From Ornithomonoglobus_A sp045612845 (lineage in GTDB: Bacteria > Bacillota > Clostridia > UBA1381): a stretch of DNA of 64,000 nt. Positions within the stretch are counted from its first letter, which is position 1. Every line of letters begins with the position of its first letter. Below the pieces are notes generated by a model that saw only the letters and a program-made list of their open reading frames with translations, did not search any database and was not told the origin of the DNA. The stretch lies in assembly GCA_045612845.1 (NCBI GenBank), contig JAZKZV010000017.1, forward strand, positions 124,001 through 188,000, in the 5' to 3' direction. The position numbers were made by a program, and so were the translations under genes. Below, piece after piece: positions 42,559-52,571 of this stretch.

Positions 42559-43374
42559 ATGAAAATTTCTCTTTTACACGAAACCACTCAGCGCGGAACA
42601 CCCGATTTTCCGATAGAATACTACAAGGTAGATAAAAATCATCCGCAATATCATATGCAGACACACTGGCACAAGGATATTGAGCTTATACGTGTTACAA
42701 AAGGCTCTTTGAATGTGCAAATAGGCGATACCCCCTATTCGCTCAAATCGGGCGACAGTATATATATTCCCGGTGGAATTGCTCATGGTGCAGAGCCTGA
42801 TAATTGCGATTATGAATGTATTGTTTTTTCGCCCGCAATACTGTATGCAACGCAGAAAATACGTACGTTACTGAAATCGAAAATCATCTGCGCAGTAAAA
42901 TTTTCGCAAAATGAGGATATAAATTTCATATTCGACTGCTTTGCTAAAAAAGACACCGGCTATGAGTTTGAGGTAATAAGTGCGCTATATAAAATTGCGT
43001 ATTACGCACTTCAAAATCAGGATATACCAACAAACAATGTGGAATACCGCGTTGATAAAATAAAACCGTCGATTATGTATATCGAAGAAAATTTTTCGTC
43101 GAATATAAGCCTTGGCGAGCTTGCACGGGAGTGCTCTATGAGTGCGAATTATTTTTGTAAGGTGTTTAAAGACGTTACAGGTCAGACACCCGTTGAGTAT
43201 ATGACAACGTATCGCATTGAGGCAGCGTGCGAGATGTTGCTTTCAGGGATAAGCGTTACTGATACCGCATACGATTGCGGTTTTAACGATTTGAGTTATT
43301 TTATAAATGTCTTTAAACGCTATATGGGCATTTCGCCAAAGCAATATGCACAGAACAGAAAGATGGTAGTATAG
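42559..43374 (+). CDS. AraC-family transcriptional regulator, probable fucose regulator
   Basis: This is a 271-residue regulator. An N-terminal cupin domain (about 1-150: HWHKDIELIRVTKGSLNVQIG, SGDSIYIPGGIAHGAEP) would bind the sugar signal, and the C-terminal AraC domain (about 170-271) has two HTH motifs, LGELARECSMSANYFCKVFK and VTDTAYDCGFNDLSYFINVFK. The ATG at 42559 follows GAAAGGG. Its divergent position to fucI suggests that it activates fucI in response to L-fucose or a derivative. Confidence 0.88.
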   Translation: MKISLLHETTQRGTPDFPIEYYKVDKNHPQYHMQTHWHKDIELIRVTKGSLNVQIGDTPYSLKSGDSIYIPGGIAHGAEPDNCDYECIVFSPAILYATQKIRTLLKSKIICAVKFSQNEDINFIFDCFAKKDTGYEFEVISALYKIAYYALQNQDIPTNNVEYRVDKIKPSIMYIEENFSSNISLGELARECSMSANYFCKVFKDVTGQTPVEYMTTYRIEAACEMLLSGISVTDTAYDCGFNDLSYFINVFKRYMGISPKQYAQNRKMVV

Positions 43375-43377
43375 ATA

Positions 43378-43410
43378 GAAAAAAGACTATTCATAAGAAT
43401 AGTCTTTTTT
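43378..43410. terminator. bidirectional terminator between the AraC gene and tRNA-Gly
   Basis: AAAAAAGACTATTC pairs with GAATAGTCTTTTTT over a 4-nt loop, giving T-runs on both strands. Confidence 0.92.
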
Positions 43411-43413
43411 CTA

Positions 43414-43485
43414 AGCGGAAGACGAGATTCGAACTCGCGACGTTCACCTTGGCAAGGTGACGCTCTACCACTGAGCCACTCCCGC
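43414..43485 (-). tRNA. tRNA-Gly (anticodon GCC), copy 2
   Basis: The 72-nt body is identical to 34913-34984, but CCA is not encoded. It has its own promoter and terminator. Confidence 0.96.
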
Positions 43486-43509
43486 ATATTCTATTTTAAC
43501 GACTTTTAT

Positions 43510-43538
43510 ATAATACCATAATTTTTTTTATTTGTCAA
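43510..43538 (-). promoter_or_regulatory. SigA promoter of tRNA-Gly copy 2
   Basis: TTGACA (43533-43538) and TATTAT (43510-43515) on the minus strand are 17 bp apart, 25 nt before the tRNA. Confidence 0.85.
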
Positions 43539-43582
43539 CAGTTTTTTGTTAAAAAAGCAAAGAATTTTTTTCACATTTATAG

Positions 43583-43611
43583 TTGATATATTTTGTTTTT
43601 TATGGTAGAAT
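43583..43611 (+). promoter_or_regulatory. promoter of purL
   Basis: TTGATA (43583-43588) and TAGAAT (43606-43611) are spaced by 17 bp. The leader to 43722 holds two TTCG motifs 11 bp apart (GTTCGCAACCATTCGG) that loosely resemble PurR box cores. I see no purine riboswitch. Confidence 0.55.
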
Positions 43612-43722
43612 TATAGTATATGTATTATATAACAAATATTGTTCGCAACCATTCGGACAAGATATATAAATTTTATTACATTTTAGGATAAAAAGCAAAC
43701 ATATACAGAAAGGATTTTTACT

Positions 43723-46700
43723 ATGGCACAGGTTAAAAGAATTTACGTTGAAAAGAAGAAAGGCTTTGACGTTGAGGCTCAGGGTGTTCTCGCCGATTTA
43801 CGAAGCAATCTTTCGATGAGCGGTCTTAACGGAGTAAGAATAATAAACCGTTACGACGTTGAGGGTATTTCGGATGAAGAATATCAAAAGGCAAGAAGCC
43901 TGATTTTTTCTGAGCCGCCCGTTGACAGTGCCTATGATGAAGAAATTGATATAAACGAGGGCGTTAAATTTGCAGTTGAGTATCTTCCCGGTCAGTTCGA
44001 CCAAAGAGCCGCAAGTGCAGAAGAGTGTATTTCTATACTCACTCAAAAGGAGCGTCCGAAGGTAAGATATGCAAAAATATATGTCCTTATAGGCGAAGTT
44101 TCTAATGCAGAATTCGAAAAGGCAAAGTCCTACCTTATAAACCCCGTAGAAGCAAGAGAAGCATTTTTTGAAAAGCCAACATCTCTTGATATGGAGGTTG
44201 TTGTTCCCGAAGACGTAAAAACTGTTGATGGTTTTATTGATATGGACGAAAATTCCATGAAAGCATTTCTTGACGAAATGGGCTTTGCAATGGATTTAGA
44301 CGATTTAAAATTCTGCCAAAACTATTTCAAGAACGAAGAAAAGAGAAACCCCACCGTTACAGAAATGCGTATGATTGACACATACTGGTCTGACCACTGT
44401 CGTCACACAACATTCTCTACAAGAATAAACAATGTAAAAATAAACGACGGAAAATACGCAGATGTTATAAAGGCATCATACGAGGAATACAAAAAGGCAA
44501 AGGCAGAACTGTACGCCCCCGACCGCGATATGTGCCTTATGAATATGGCAACCATTATTGTTAAGCAATTAAAGAAAAAGGGACTGTTAAAGGAAATTGA
44601 CGAGTCCGAAGAAATAAATGCATGCTCAATAGTTGTTGACGTTGATGTTGACGGAAAAGAAGAGCCTTGGCTTATTATGTTCAAAAACGAAACACATAAC
44701 CACCCAACCGAAATTGAGCCTTTTGGCGGTGCGGCAACATGTCTTGGCGGTGCTATCCGCGACCCGTTATCAGGTCGTTCATATGTGTATCAGGCAATGC
44801 GTGTAACAGGCTCGGGCGACCCACGAGTATCACTTGCCGACACACTACCGGGCAAGCTTATGCAAAGAAAAATAACAACAGGTGCTTCGGCAGGTTACAG
44901 CTCATACGGTAACCAGATTGGTCTTGCAACAGGAAAGGTACAGGAAATCTATCACGAAGGCTACGTTGCAAAGAGAATGGAAATTGGTGCAGTTATAGGT
45001 GCGGCACCAAAGAAGAATGTAATAAGAGAAGTCCCCTCAGACGGTGATGTTATTGTATTATTGGGCGGAAGAACAGGCCGCGACGGTGTAGGTGGTGCAA
45101 CAGGCTCATCAAAAGCGCACGACGAAAAGAGCGTTGTTACATGTGGCAGTGAAGTTCAAAAGGGTAACCCACCTGTTGAAAGAAAAATACAAAGACTATT
45201 TAGAAACGAAAAGGTTACAACTCTTATTAAACGTTGTAACGACTTTGGTGCAGGCGGTGTAAGTGTCGCAATAGGCGAGCTTGCAGACGGTCTTACAATA
45301 GATTTGGATAAGGTTCCAAAGAAGTACGAGGGACTTGATGGCACAGAGCTTGCAATAAGCGAATCACAAGAGAGAATGGCTGTCGTTGTAAGAAGTACAG
45401 ATGCCGACAAGTTTATTAAGTACGCAAACGAAGAAAATCTTGAAGCAACAAAAGTTGCAGTTGTAACAGAAAATCCACGTCTTGTAATGAATTGGAGAGG
45501 TAAAACAATCTGTAACATCTCAAGAGAGTTCCTCAACACAAACGGTGCTACAAAGAACACTGACGTTGAGGTTGTTCTTCCTGATGAGAGCAAAAACTTC
45601 TTCAAGTACGAGAAAAAGAACGATATAAAGAATGAGTGGCTAAACGTTTTATCTGACCTTAATGTATGCTCACAAAAGGGTCTTTGCGAAAAGTTCGACT
45701 CAACAATCGGTGCAAACACTGTTACAATGCCATTTGGCGGTGAATATCAGCTAACACCTACCGAGGGTATGGTGGCAAAGGTGCCGGTGCTCGGTGCTAA
45801 TACAAATACTGCAACAGTTATGACCTTTGGTTATAATCCAAACCTTTCAAGCTGGAGCCCATACCATGGTGCTGCATTTGCAGTTATTGAATCAGTTTCA
45901 AAGGCAGTTGCAATGGGTGTTGACTATAAAAAGATATATCTTACATTCCAGGAATATTTCGAAAAGCTTGGCAATAATCCAGCGCGTTGGGGTAAGCCAT
46001 TTGCGGCACTTTTAGGTGCATACCGAGTGCAATTAGAGCTTGGCATTGCGGCAATAGGCGGCAAAGACTCTATGAGCGGCTCATTTAACGAGCTTGACGT
46101 TCCCCCTACCCTTACTTCCTTTGCAGTTTCACATACAAAGGCAGATAAGGTAATATCTCAGGAATTTAAAAAGGCAGGCTCAAAGCTTGTTATATTCAAA
46201 GCCGAGCGTGATGAGAACGAAATGCCAAAGTTCGAGTCATTAAAGAAGATGTATGATACAGTTTATTCACTAATAAGCGATGGCAAGGTTCTTTCATCAA
46301 GTGTTGTAAAGGAATTCGGTCTTGCAGAGGTTATTGCTAAAATGGCGTTTGGTAATATGATTGGTGCAAGCTTAAATGTAAGCGATGAGGACTTATTTAA
46401 GGCTCCATTTGGCTCAATCGTTTTAGAAGTAGCAGCTGATGTTAATGAGGGTACAGAAATCGGTAAGACAACAAGCGAAAAGACTATCGAGGCTTGCGGT
46501 GTAACTATTTCTCTTGATGAGGCACTAAAATCATGGACATCACCTCTCGAAAAGGTGTTCCCAACAAAAGCAGGTAAGTTTAACGAAGAACCACAAACAT
46601 ATTCATATGATAAGAGAAATATCACAGTTGCAAGCGAAAAATTTGCAAAGCCGAGAATATTTATACCTGTATTCCCCGGTACAAACTGTGAATATGATAC

Positions 46701-47445
46701 TGCAAGGGCATTCGAGAATGCAGGCGGTATAGCAGATGTATTTGTAATTCGTAACCTTAGCGGTGAGGACGTTACCTACTCAATGCGCGAGATGGAAAAG
46801 AGAATTAAAAACTCACAGATTGTCATGATTCCGGGTGGTTTCTCGGGCGGCGATGAGCCTGAGGGCAGTGGTAAATTTATTGCAACAGCATTTAGAAATC
46901 CGCTTGTTAAAGAGGCTGTTATGAATATGCTTAAAAACCGCGATGGTCTTATGCTTGGTATCTGTAACGGTTTCCAGGCACTTATAAAGCTAGGTCTTGT
47001 TCCATATGGTGAAATCAGAGATATGAGCGACAATTCACCAACTCTTACATTCAACACAATAGGCAGACACGTTTCATGTATGGCTAAAACAAGAATTGCA
47101 TCTAATAAATCACCATGGTTTACAAATGTAAATACAGGCGATATACACACAATAGCTCTTTCACACGGTGAGGGTAGATTTATTGCATCACCCGAGCAGG
47201 TAGCAGAGCTTGCTAAAAACGGACAGATTGCAACACAATATGTCAACGAAAATGGTAATGCAACATACGACATTGCATGGAATCCAAATGGCTCGGTATG
47301 CGCTATTGAGGGTATAACAAGCCCTGACGGCAGAGTATTGGGTAAGATGGGACACAGTGAGCGTATTGGTGAAAATATTGCAACTAATGTTCCCGGAAAC
47401 AAAAATCAGCTTATCTTTGAGGCGGGCGTAAAGTACTTTAAATAA
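43723..47445 (+). CDS. purL: phosphoribosylformylglycinamidine synthase, single-chain type
   Basis: PurL converts FGAR, glutamine and ATP to FGAM in purine synthesis. The 1240-residue single chain combines an N-terminal PurS-like region, two AIR-synthase-like ATP domains (for example MIDTYWSDHCRHTTFS and KNETHNHPTEIEPFGGAATCLGG) and a C-terminal glutaminase domain (RIFIPVFPGTNCEYDTA, nucleophile Cys in LGICNGFQALIKLG, His/Glu near the end). Other pur genes are not adjacent. The unlinked position with its own promoter and terminator is common in Clostridia that have this large form. Confidence 0.96.
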   Translation: MAQVKRIYVEKKKGFDVEAQGVLADLRSNLSMSGLNGVRIINRYDVEGISDEEYQKARSLIFSEPPVDSAYDEEIDINEGVKFAVEYLPGQFDQRAASAEECISILTQKERPKVRYAKIYVLIGEVSNAEFEKAKSYLINPVEAREAFFEKPTSLDMEVVVPEDVKTVDGFIDMDENSMKAFLDEMGFAMDLDDLKFCQNYFKNEEKRNPTVTEMRMIDTYWSDHCRHTTFSTRINNVKINDGKYADVIKASYEEYKKAKAELYAPDRDMCLMNMATIIVKQLKKKGLLKEIDESEEINACSIVVDVDVDGKEEPWLIMFKNETHNHPTEIEPFGGAATCLGGAIRDPLSGRSYVYQAMRVTGSGDPRVSLADTLPGKLMQRKITTGASAGYSSYGNQIGLATGKVQEIYHEGYVAKRMEIGAVIGAAPKKNVIREVPSDGDVIVLLGGRTGRDGVGGATGSSKAHDEKSVVTCGSEVQKGNPPVERKIQRLFRNEKVTTLIKRCNDFGAGGVSVAIGELADGLTIDLDKVPKKYEGLDGTELAISESQERMAVVVRSTDADKFIKYANEENLEATKVAVVTENPRLVMNWRGKTICNISREFLNTNGATKNTDVEVVLPDESKNFFKYEKKNDIKNEWLNVLSDLNVCSQKGLCEKFDSTIGANTVTMPFGGEYQLTPTEGMVAKVPVLGANTNTATVMTFGYNPNLSSWSPYHGAAFAVIESVSKAVAMGVDYKKIYLTFQEYFEKLGNNPARWGKPFAALLGAYRVQLELGIAAIGGKDSMSGSFNELDVPPTLTSFAVSHTKADKVISQEFKKAGSKLVIFKAERDENEMPKFESLKKMYDTVYSLISDGKVLSSSVVKEFGLAEVIAKMAFGNMIGASLNVSDEDLFKAPFGSIVLEVAADVNEGTEIGKTTSEKTIEACGVTISLDEALKSWTSPLEKVFPTKAGKFNEEPQTYSYDKRNITVASEKFAKPRIFIPVFPGTNCEYDTARAFENAGGIADVFVIRNLSGEDVTYSMREMEKRIKNSQIVMIPGGFSGGDEPEGSGKFIATAFRNPLVKEAVMNMLKNRDGLMLGICNGFQALIKLGLVPYGEIRDMSDNSPTLTFNTIGRHVSCMAKTRIASNKSPWFTNVNTGDIHTIALSHGEGRFIASPEQVAELAKNGQIATQYVNENGNATYDIAWNPNGSVCAIEGITSPDGRVLGKMGHSERIGENIATNVPGNKNQLIFEAGVKYFK

Positions 47446-47456
47446 CTTCAAAAACA

Positions 47457-47486
47457 GGGCGACCCTGTACGGTCGCCCCATTTTTT
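47457..47486 (+). terminator. terminator of purL
   Basis: GGGCGACC pairs with GGTCGCCC over CTGTAC, followed by CATTTTTT. Confidence 0.93.
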
Positions 47487-47508
47487 ATCCCCGAAAGGAA
47501 TATTTTAT

Positions 47509-50500
47509 ATGAATCCCAAATTAGGCACATTGTTTCCATTAGTAAAAAATGAGGAGTTACAAAAAATTGAGGTTGAAAAAATAAACCTTTCAAAGAACAC
47601 TCGTACAATGGAAATTGTTTTTGCTTCAAATATCACTCAGGACGATGCACAGTGGGCATGCGATACTATTCGCAGTGCCTATTCTTTGCGTGGGGTAAGC
47701 TATAAAATATGCGAGAAAAAAGAATATATAGACAAAAACGTAATGATATATACGTTGGGTAATGATGAGCTTTCTAATCTTAAAAATAATACAGGCACAC
47801 AAAAGCCAACAATTCTCGGTAAGGTTAATGTAAGCGAAATGCTATATGGAAGAGCCATAAAGAGCGACCTTGTATCTATGTCTTCGATAAACGAAAACAG
47901 TGGTATTGTTACTGTCTCGGGCAGGGTTTTTGGTCTTGATGAGCGCGAGATAAAATCCAAAAAGACAGAGAAAGAATTCCATCTTATTACAATGGACGTT
48001 ACCGATATAACCGATTCTATCAGCTTAAAAATGTTTGTACCAAAAACTGCAGATGACGAAGCATTTAAAAAGCTTTATGGTACAATAAAAAAGGGTTTAA
48101 AAGACGGCAATATCCACATTGTATGCAGAGGTAATGCACAGTTTGACGATTATGCACATGAGGTCATAATAATGGCAAGGGATATTGCGCAGATAGAAGC
48201 ACCGCCCATACGTCAGGATAATGCTCCCCAAAAAAGAGTGGAGCTTCATATGCATACACAAATGTCGCAGATGGACGCAGTTTCATCAACTGCCGACCTT
48301 ATAAAGCGTGCAATATATTGGGGACACAAGGCTGTTGCAATAACCGACCATGGTGTTGTACAATCATACCCCGACGCAATGAAAGCATCTGCTTTAAACG
48401 AAAAAATAAAGGTTATATACGGAGTTGAGGGTTATCTTGTAGATGACTCAAAAAGAATTGCATATGACACAGACGATGCAGACTTGGACTCGGATTTTGT
48501 TGTATTTGATATCGAAACAACAGGGCTTGACTTTTCTGCAAATAATGTAACAGAAATTGGTGCAATAAAGGTTTCGGGCGGTAAGGTTGTGGATAAATGG
48601 TCTACGTTTGTAAATCCTGGCATGAAGATACCCGAAAATATACAGGCATTAACCGGTATATCCGACGAAATGGTCGCCAATGCCCCCACAATAGAGCAAA
48701 TACTGCCACAGTTTAAAAAATTCTGTAAAGGTTGTATTCTTGTTGCGCATAATGCGTCATTTGACGTTGGATTTCTAAAGCAAAAAGCAAAAGAGCATGA
48801 TGATAGCTTTAATTTTGCATATATTGATACACTTATGCTTGCAAGATGTATGTATCCTTTTTTACACAATTTTAAGCTTGATACACTCACAAAACATCTT
48901 AATGTTATTTTGGAGAATCATCACCGTGCAGTAGATGATGCTATGGCAACCGCAGAGGCATTTATTAAAATATGTGAGCAGTTAAAAGCCGAGGGCAAAA
49001 ACAAGCTTTATGAGTTAAATGACGGGTACGATATGCGTGAGGCGTCAAAAAAGAATAAAGCAAGTCATATAATAATTCTTGCCAAAAATCAGCAGGGGCT
49101 TAGAAATATATATGAACTTGTATCGCAGTCGCATCTGAGATACTTTTCAAGAACACCACGTCTGCCGCGAAGTCTTATCTCACAAAAGCGTGAGGGACTT
49201 ATTTTAGGCTCAGCATGCGAGGCAGGCGAGCTATTTAGTGCGGTTGTTGAGGGTGCAAGCGAGAAAAAGCTAAAGAAATTGGTGGATTTTTACGACTACT
49301 TGGAAATTCAGCCTATAGGTAATAACGCATATATGAAGTCATCACCCGACTTTCCGCATATAAATACTGATGACGATTTAAGAGAGCTTAACAAAAAAAT
49401 AGTCGAGCTTGGTAAGAAATATAACAAGCCTGTATGCGCAACGTGCGATGTGCATTTCCTTGATAGCGACGGTGCAGATTATCGAAAAATTCTTATGCAC
49501 TACAAAGGCTTTAAGGATGCTGATAATCAGGCTCCTCTATATTTCAGAAACACCGAGGAAATGCTCAGGGAATTTGAGTATCTCGGCAAAGAGACTGCAT
49601 ACGAGGTAGTTGTTACAAATACAAACCTTATTGCGGATATGATAGAAAACGTGCGTCCTATTCCCGAAACAAAATGCCCACCCGTGGTTGAGGGTGCAAA
49701 AGAGGCAATAGTTGACGATTCTATAAAACGCGCAAAAGAAATATACGGAGACCCTCTGCCCATTGAGGTTAAAGAGCGTCTTGATAAGGAGCTTAATTCA
49801 ATAACCACCTACGGTTTCTCGGTTATGTATCGTATTGCTCAGGAATTGGTACGAAAATCACTTTCTGACGGATACTTAGTTGGTTCACGAGGCTCTGTCG
49901 GCTCATCATTTGTTGCGTTTTTATCGGATATTACAGAAGTAAATTCTCTGCCTGCACACTATTTGTGCCCTACCTGTAAGAATGTGGAGTTTATGAAATC
50001 GGATATTGGTCTTTCAGGTTGCGACTTACCCGATAAAAACTGTCCAAAATGCGGCACTGCATATAAAAAAGACGGACATGATATACCTTTTGAAACATTC
50101 TTAGGCTTTAAGGGCGATAAGGAGCCTGATATCGACCTTAATTTCAGCGGCGAGTACCAACCAATTATTCATAAGTATACAGAAACATTTTTTGGCGAGG
50201 GCTTTGTTTTCAGAGCCGGTACAATAGGTACAGTTGCTGAAAAAACCGCATTTGGCTATGTAAAAAAATATTGCGAGGAAAAGAGCATTGTAATGCGTCA
50301 GGCACAGATGAAACGTCTTGCAATGGGATGCGTAGGTGTAAAAAGAACATCAGGTCAGCATCCGGGCGGAATTATAGTTGTGCCATACACAAACAACATT
50401 CACGAATTCTGCCCTATTCAGCACCCTGCAGATGACCCTCACTCTAATATTTTTACTACACATTTCGACTATCACTCAATAGATGCAAACCTATTAAAGC

Positions 50501-51555
50501 TCGATGAGTTAGGCCACGATGACCCGACTGTAATAAGGATGCTTGAGGATATAACAGGTGTTAATGCGCGCGAAATTCCACTTGATGACGCACCAACACT
50601 TTCGTTATTTACATCTAACGACGCACTAAATCTTTCGGGTGATATAGGTACGAGCTTAGGTAGCTACGGTGTACCGGAATTTGGTACAAAATTTGTACGC
50701 CAGATGCTTGATGATACACAACCAAAAACATTCTCAGAGCTTGTAAGAATATCAGGTCTTTCACATGGTACTGATGTGTGGTTAAATAATGCTCAGGATT
50801 TAATCTTAGCAGGCATATGCGACCTTTCACATTCTATCTGTGCACGTGATGATATTATGATATATCTTATATCAATGGGTGTTGACCCTCAGCATTCATT
50901 TAAGATAATGGAAAGTGTAAGAAAAGGAAAAGGCTTAACACCGGATGACGAAGCTGCAATGCGTGCACAAAATGTACCCGAATGGTATATAGACTCATGC
51001 AAAAAGATTAAGTACATGTTCCCTAAAGCGCACGCAGTTGCATATGTTATGATGGCGTTTAGAATTGCATATTTTAAAGTTCACTATCCAAAGGCATTCT
51101 ATATAGCATACTTCTCTGTAAGAGCAGATGATTTTGATGCTGCAATTATGGCAAATGGTATAAATGTTGCACGCGAGGCAATGAAAGAGCTTTTTGATAA
51201 AAAACGCGACGGAATAATCTCACCCAAGGAAGAAAACTTAATTCCGATACTTGAAATCTGCATCGAAATGTATTCAAGAGGCTTAACTTTTGACAGTATC
51301 GACTTATATAAATCACATGCAACAAACTTTTTGGAAACTCCAAACGGAATACGTCCCCCGCTTAATGCTCTTGCAGGACTTGGCGAAAATGCAGCAAAAG
51401 CAATTATGAACGAGCGCGAAAAAGGCGAATTTAAAACAATAGACGAATTCCGCAAAAGGACAGGTGCTTCAAAAACAGTTCTTGACCTTTTAGAGGAAAG
51501 CGGATGTTTTGAGGGCATGCCGGAATCGGAGCAGGTTAACCTGTGGGAATTGTAA
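47509..51555 (+). CDS. polC: DNA polymerase III alpha subunit, PolC type
   Basis: PolC is the replicative polymerase of low-GC Gram-positive bacteria. In 1348 residues there is an N-terminal OB region (about 100-240), a PHP domain (RVELHMHTQMSQMDAVS at about 243), an inserted DEDD proofreading exonuclease (FVVFDIETTGLDFSANN at about 330; HNASFDVGF; HHRAVDDAMATA), the zinc motif CPTCKN-CPKCGTAYK, and the polymerase palm with GSRGSVGSSFVAFL and the catalytic EPDIDLNFSGEYQ near 870-885. AAAGGAATATTTTAT precedes the ATG. It is slightly shorter than B. subtilis PolC (1437). Confidence 0.97.
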   Translation: MNPKLGTLFPLVKNEELQKIEVEKINLSKNTRTMEIVFASNITQDDAQWACDTIRSAYSLRGVSYKICEKKEYIDKNVMIYTLGNDELSNLKNNTGTQKPTILGKVNVSEMLYGRAIKSDLVSMSSINENSGIVTVSGRVFGLDEREIKSKKTEKEFHLITMDVTDITDSISLKMFVPKTADDEAFKKLYGTIKKGLKDGNIHIVCRGNAQFDDYAHEVIIMARDIAQIEAPPIRQDNAPQKRVELHMHTQMSQMDAVSSTADLIKRAIYWGHKAVAITDHGVVQSYPDAMKASALNEKIKVIYGVEGYLVDDSKRIAYDTDDADLDSDFVVFDIETTGLDFSANNVTEIGAIKVSGGKVVDKWSTFVNPGMKIPENIQALTGISDEMVANAPTIEQILPQFKKFCKGCILVAHNASFDVGFLKQKAKEHDDSFNFAYIDTLMLARCMYPFLHNFKLDTLTKHLNVILENHHRAVDDAMATAEAFIKICEQLKAEGKNKLYELNDGYDMREASKKNKASHIIILAKNQQGLRNIYELVSQSHLRYFSRTPRLPRSLISQKREGLILGSACEAGELFSAVVEGASEKKLKKLVDFYDYLEIQPIGNNAYMKSSPDFPHINTDDDLRELNKKIVELGKKYNKPVCATCDVHFLDSDGADYRKILMHYKGFKDADNQAPLYFRNTEEMLREFEYLGKETAYEVVVTNTNLIADMIENVRPIPETKCPPVVEGAKEAIVDDSIKRAKEIYGDPLPIEVKERLDKELNSITTYGFSVMYRIAQELVRKSLSDGYLVGSRGSVGSSFVAFLSDITEVNSLPAHYLCPTCKNVEFMKSDIGLSGCDLPDKNCPKCGTAYKKDGHDIPFETFLGFKGDKEPDIDLNFSGEYQPIIHKYTETFFGEGFVFRAGTIGTVAEKTAFGYVKKYCEEKSIVMRQAQMKRLAMGCVGVKRTSGQHPGGIIVVPYTNNIHEFCPIQHPADDPHSNIFTTHFDYHSIDANLLKLDELGHDDPTVIRMLEDITGVNAREIPLDDAPTLSLFTSNDALNLSGDIGTSLGSYGVPEFGTKFVRQMLDDTQPKTFSELVRISGLSHGTDVWLNNAQDLILAGICDLSHSICARDDIMIYLISMGVDPQHSFKIMESVRKGKGLTPDDEAAMRAQNVPEWYIDSCKKIKYMFPKAHAVAYVMMAFRIAYFKVHYPKAFYIAYFSVRADDFDAAIMANGINVAREAMKELFDKKRDGIISPKEENLIPILEICIEMYSRGLTFDSIDLYKSHATNFLETPNGIRPPLNALAGLGENAAKAIMNEREKGEFKTIDEFRKRTGASKTVLDLLEESGCFEGMPESEQVNLWEL

Positions 51556-51563
51556 ATTATTCA

Positions 51564-51624
51564 TAAAACCCCTGTATTTATCATATATTACTTTAAGGAA
51601 TAATATGGTAAACAGGGGGTTTTT
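51564..51624 (+). promoter_or_regulatory. hairpin that contains the ribosome-binding site of the M14 peptidase gene
   Basis: AAAACCCCTGT (51564-51574) pairs with ACAGGGGGTTTT (51612-51623). The right arm includes the AGGGGG ribosome-binding site for the ATG at 51628 and is followed by T residues. It can act as the polC terminator and, if read through, hides the start site of the next gene. Confidence 0.6.
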
Positions 51625-51627
51625 ATT

Positions 51628-52497
51628 ATGAGTTACGACTACAACACTATGACGGACGAGCTTTTTAAGATTGTATCCAAAAACAATAATATTAACAGTT
51701 TTGTTATCGGAAAAAGTGTTATGGGAAAAGATATACATGCAGTTTCAACAGGGCGGGGACACAAAAAAATTCTTCTTGCAGGAGCATTTCACTCCCTTGA
51801 ATATCTCACATCTGTCTTTCTTATCAAATTTTTGGAAGAGTATACACTTCATGTTAAAAATAATGATGTATGGTTCGGATATGATACAAAACGTTTATGG
51901 CAGAATACATCTCTTTTCATAGTGCCTATGGTTAATCCAGATGGTGTGGATATTGCAATACACGGTCTTGATATAACTAACCCATACCATCGTCATTTGA
52001 TAAGCATAGCAGGAATACATAGCTTTAACAATGTATGGCAGGCAAACGTAAATGGTGTGGACATAAACCACAACTTTGATGCAAATTGGAAAATGACAGT
52101 TGAGCGTCCCTCACCCTCAAAATATGGCGGAGAGTTTTGCGAAAGCGAGCCGGAAACAAAGGCACTTGTTGACTTTATAAGAAATGAGCACTTTGATGCT
52201 CTAATGGCTTTTCACAGTCAGGGACAGGAAATCTATTACGATTTTGACGGAATGGCTTTTGAGAGGTCTTTAGAAATTGCAAAGCGCATGGCAGATGAAA
52301 GCGGTTATGTAATAGCCAAACCCACGGGCACTGCATCGTATGGAGGGTGCAAGGACTGGTTTATTAAAGAATTTGGCAAATCAGGCTTTACAATAGAAAT
52401 AGGCAAAGGAAAAAACCCCTTGCCCTTATCTATGCTTAATGATATTTTTGAAGAAAATGCAAGAATTGCCTTGTGTTTGTTAGATGAGGTGATATAA
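51628..52497 (+). CDS. M14-family zinc carboxypeptidase
   Basis: This 289-residue peptidase resembles gamma-D-glutamyl-diaminopimelate peptidases that act on muropeptides. The zinc ligands are His55 and Glu58 in AFHSLEY and His196 in MAFHSQGQEIYY. The substrate-binding region reads DINHNFDANW, and the catalytic Glu257 lies in FTIEIGKGKNP. There is no signal peptide, so it may act in the cytoplasm on imported or forespore peptides. Its ribosome-binding site is in a hairpin after polC. Confidence 0.9.
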   Translation: MSYDYNTMTDELFKIVSKNNNINSFVIGKSVMGKDIHAVSTGRGHKKILLAGAFHSLEYLTSVFLIKFLEEYTLHVKNNDVWFGYDTKRLWQNTSLFIVPMVNPDGVDIAIHGLDITNPYHRHLISIAGIHSFNNVWQANVNGVDINHNFDANWKMTVERPSPSKYGGEFCESEPETKALVDFIRNEHFDALMAFHSQGQEIYYDFDGMAFERSLEIAKRMADESGYVIAKPTGTASYGGCKDWFIKEFGKSGFTIEIGKGKNPLPLSMLNDIFEENARIALCLLDEVI

Positions 52498-52498
52498 A

Positions 52499-52530
52499 AA
52501 AGGTGATGTTGCTATTGCAACATCACCTTT
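52499..52530. terminator. bidirectional terminator between the M14 peptidase gene and pfkA
   Basis: AAAGGTGATGTTGC pairs perfectly with GCAACATCACCTTT over TATT. It adjoins both convergent genes. Confidence 0.85.
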
Positions 52531-52571
52531 ATAATGTTTTTGTGGATATTCTGTAACAAAGCATCAACACT

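Noticed and set aside
43612..43722. Purine riboswitch before purL
   Set aside because: The conserved core and pairing of the purine aptamer are absent.
45156..45719. Long minus-strand open frame inside purL (187 codons)
   Set aside because: It is a shadow of the purL codon pattern, has low-complexity hydrophobic content and no start signals.
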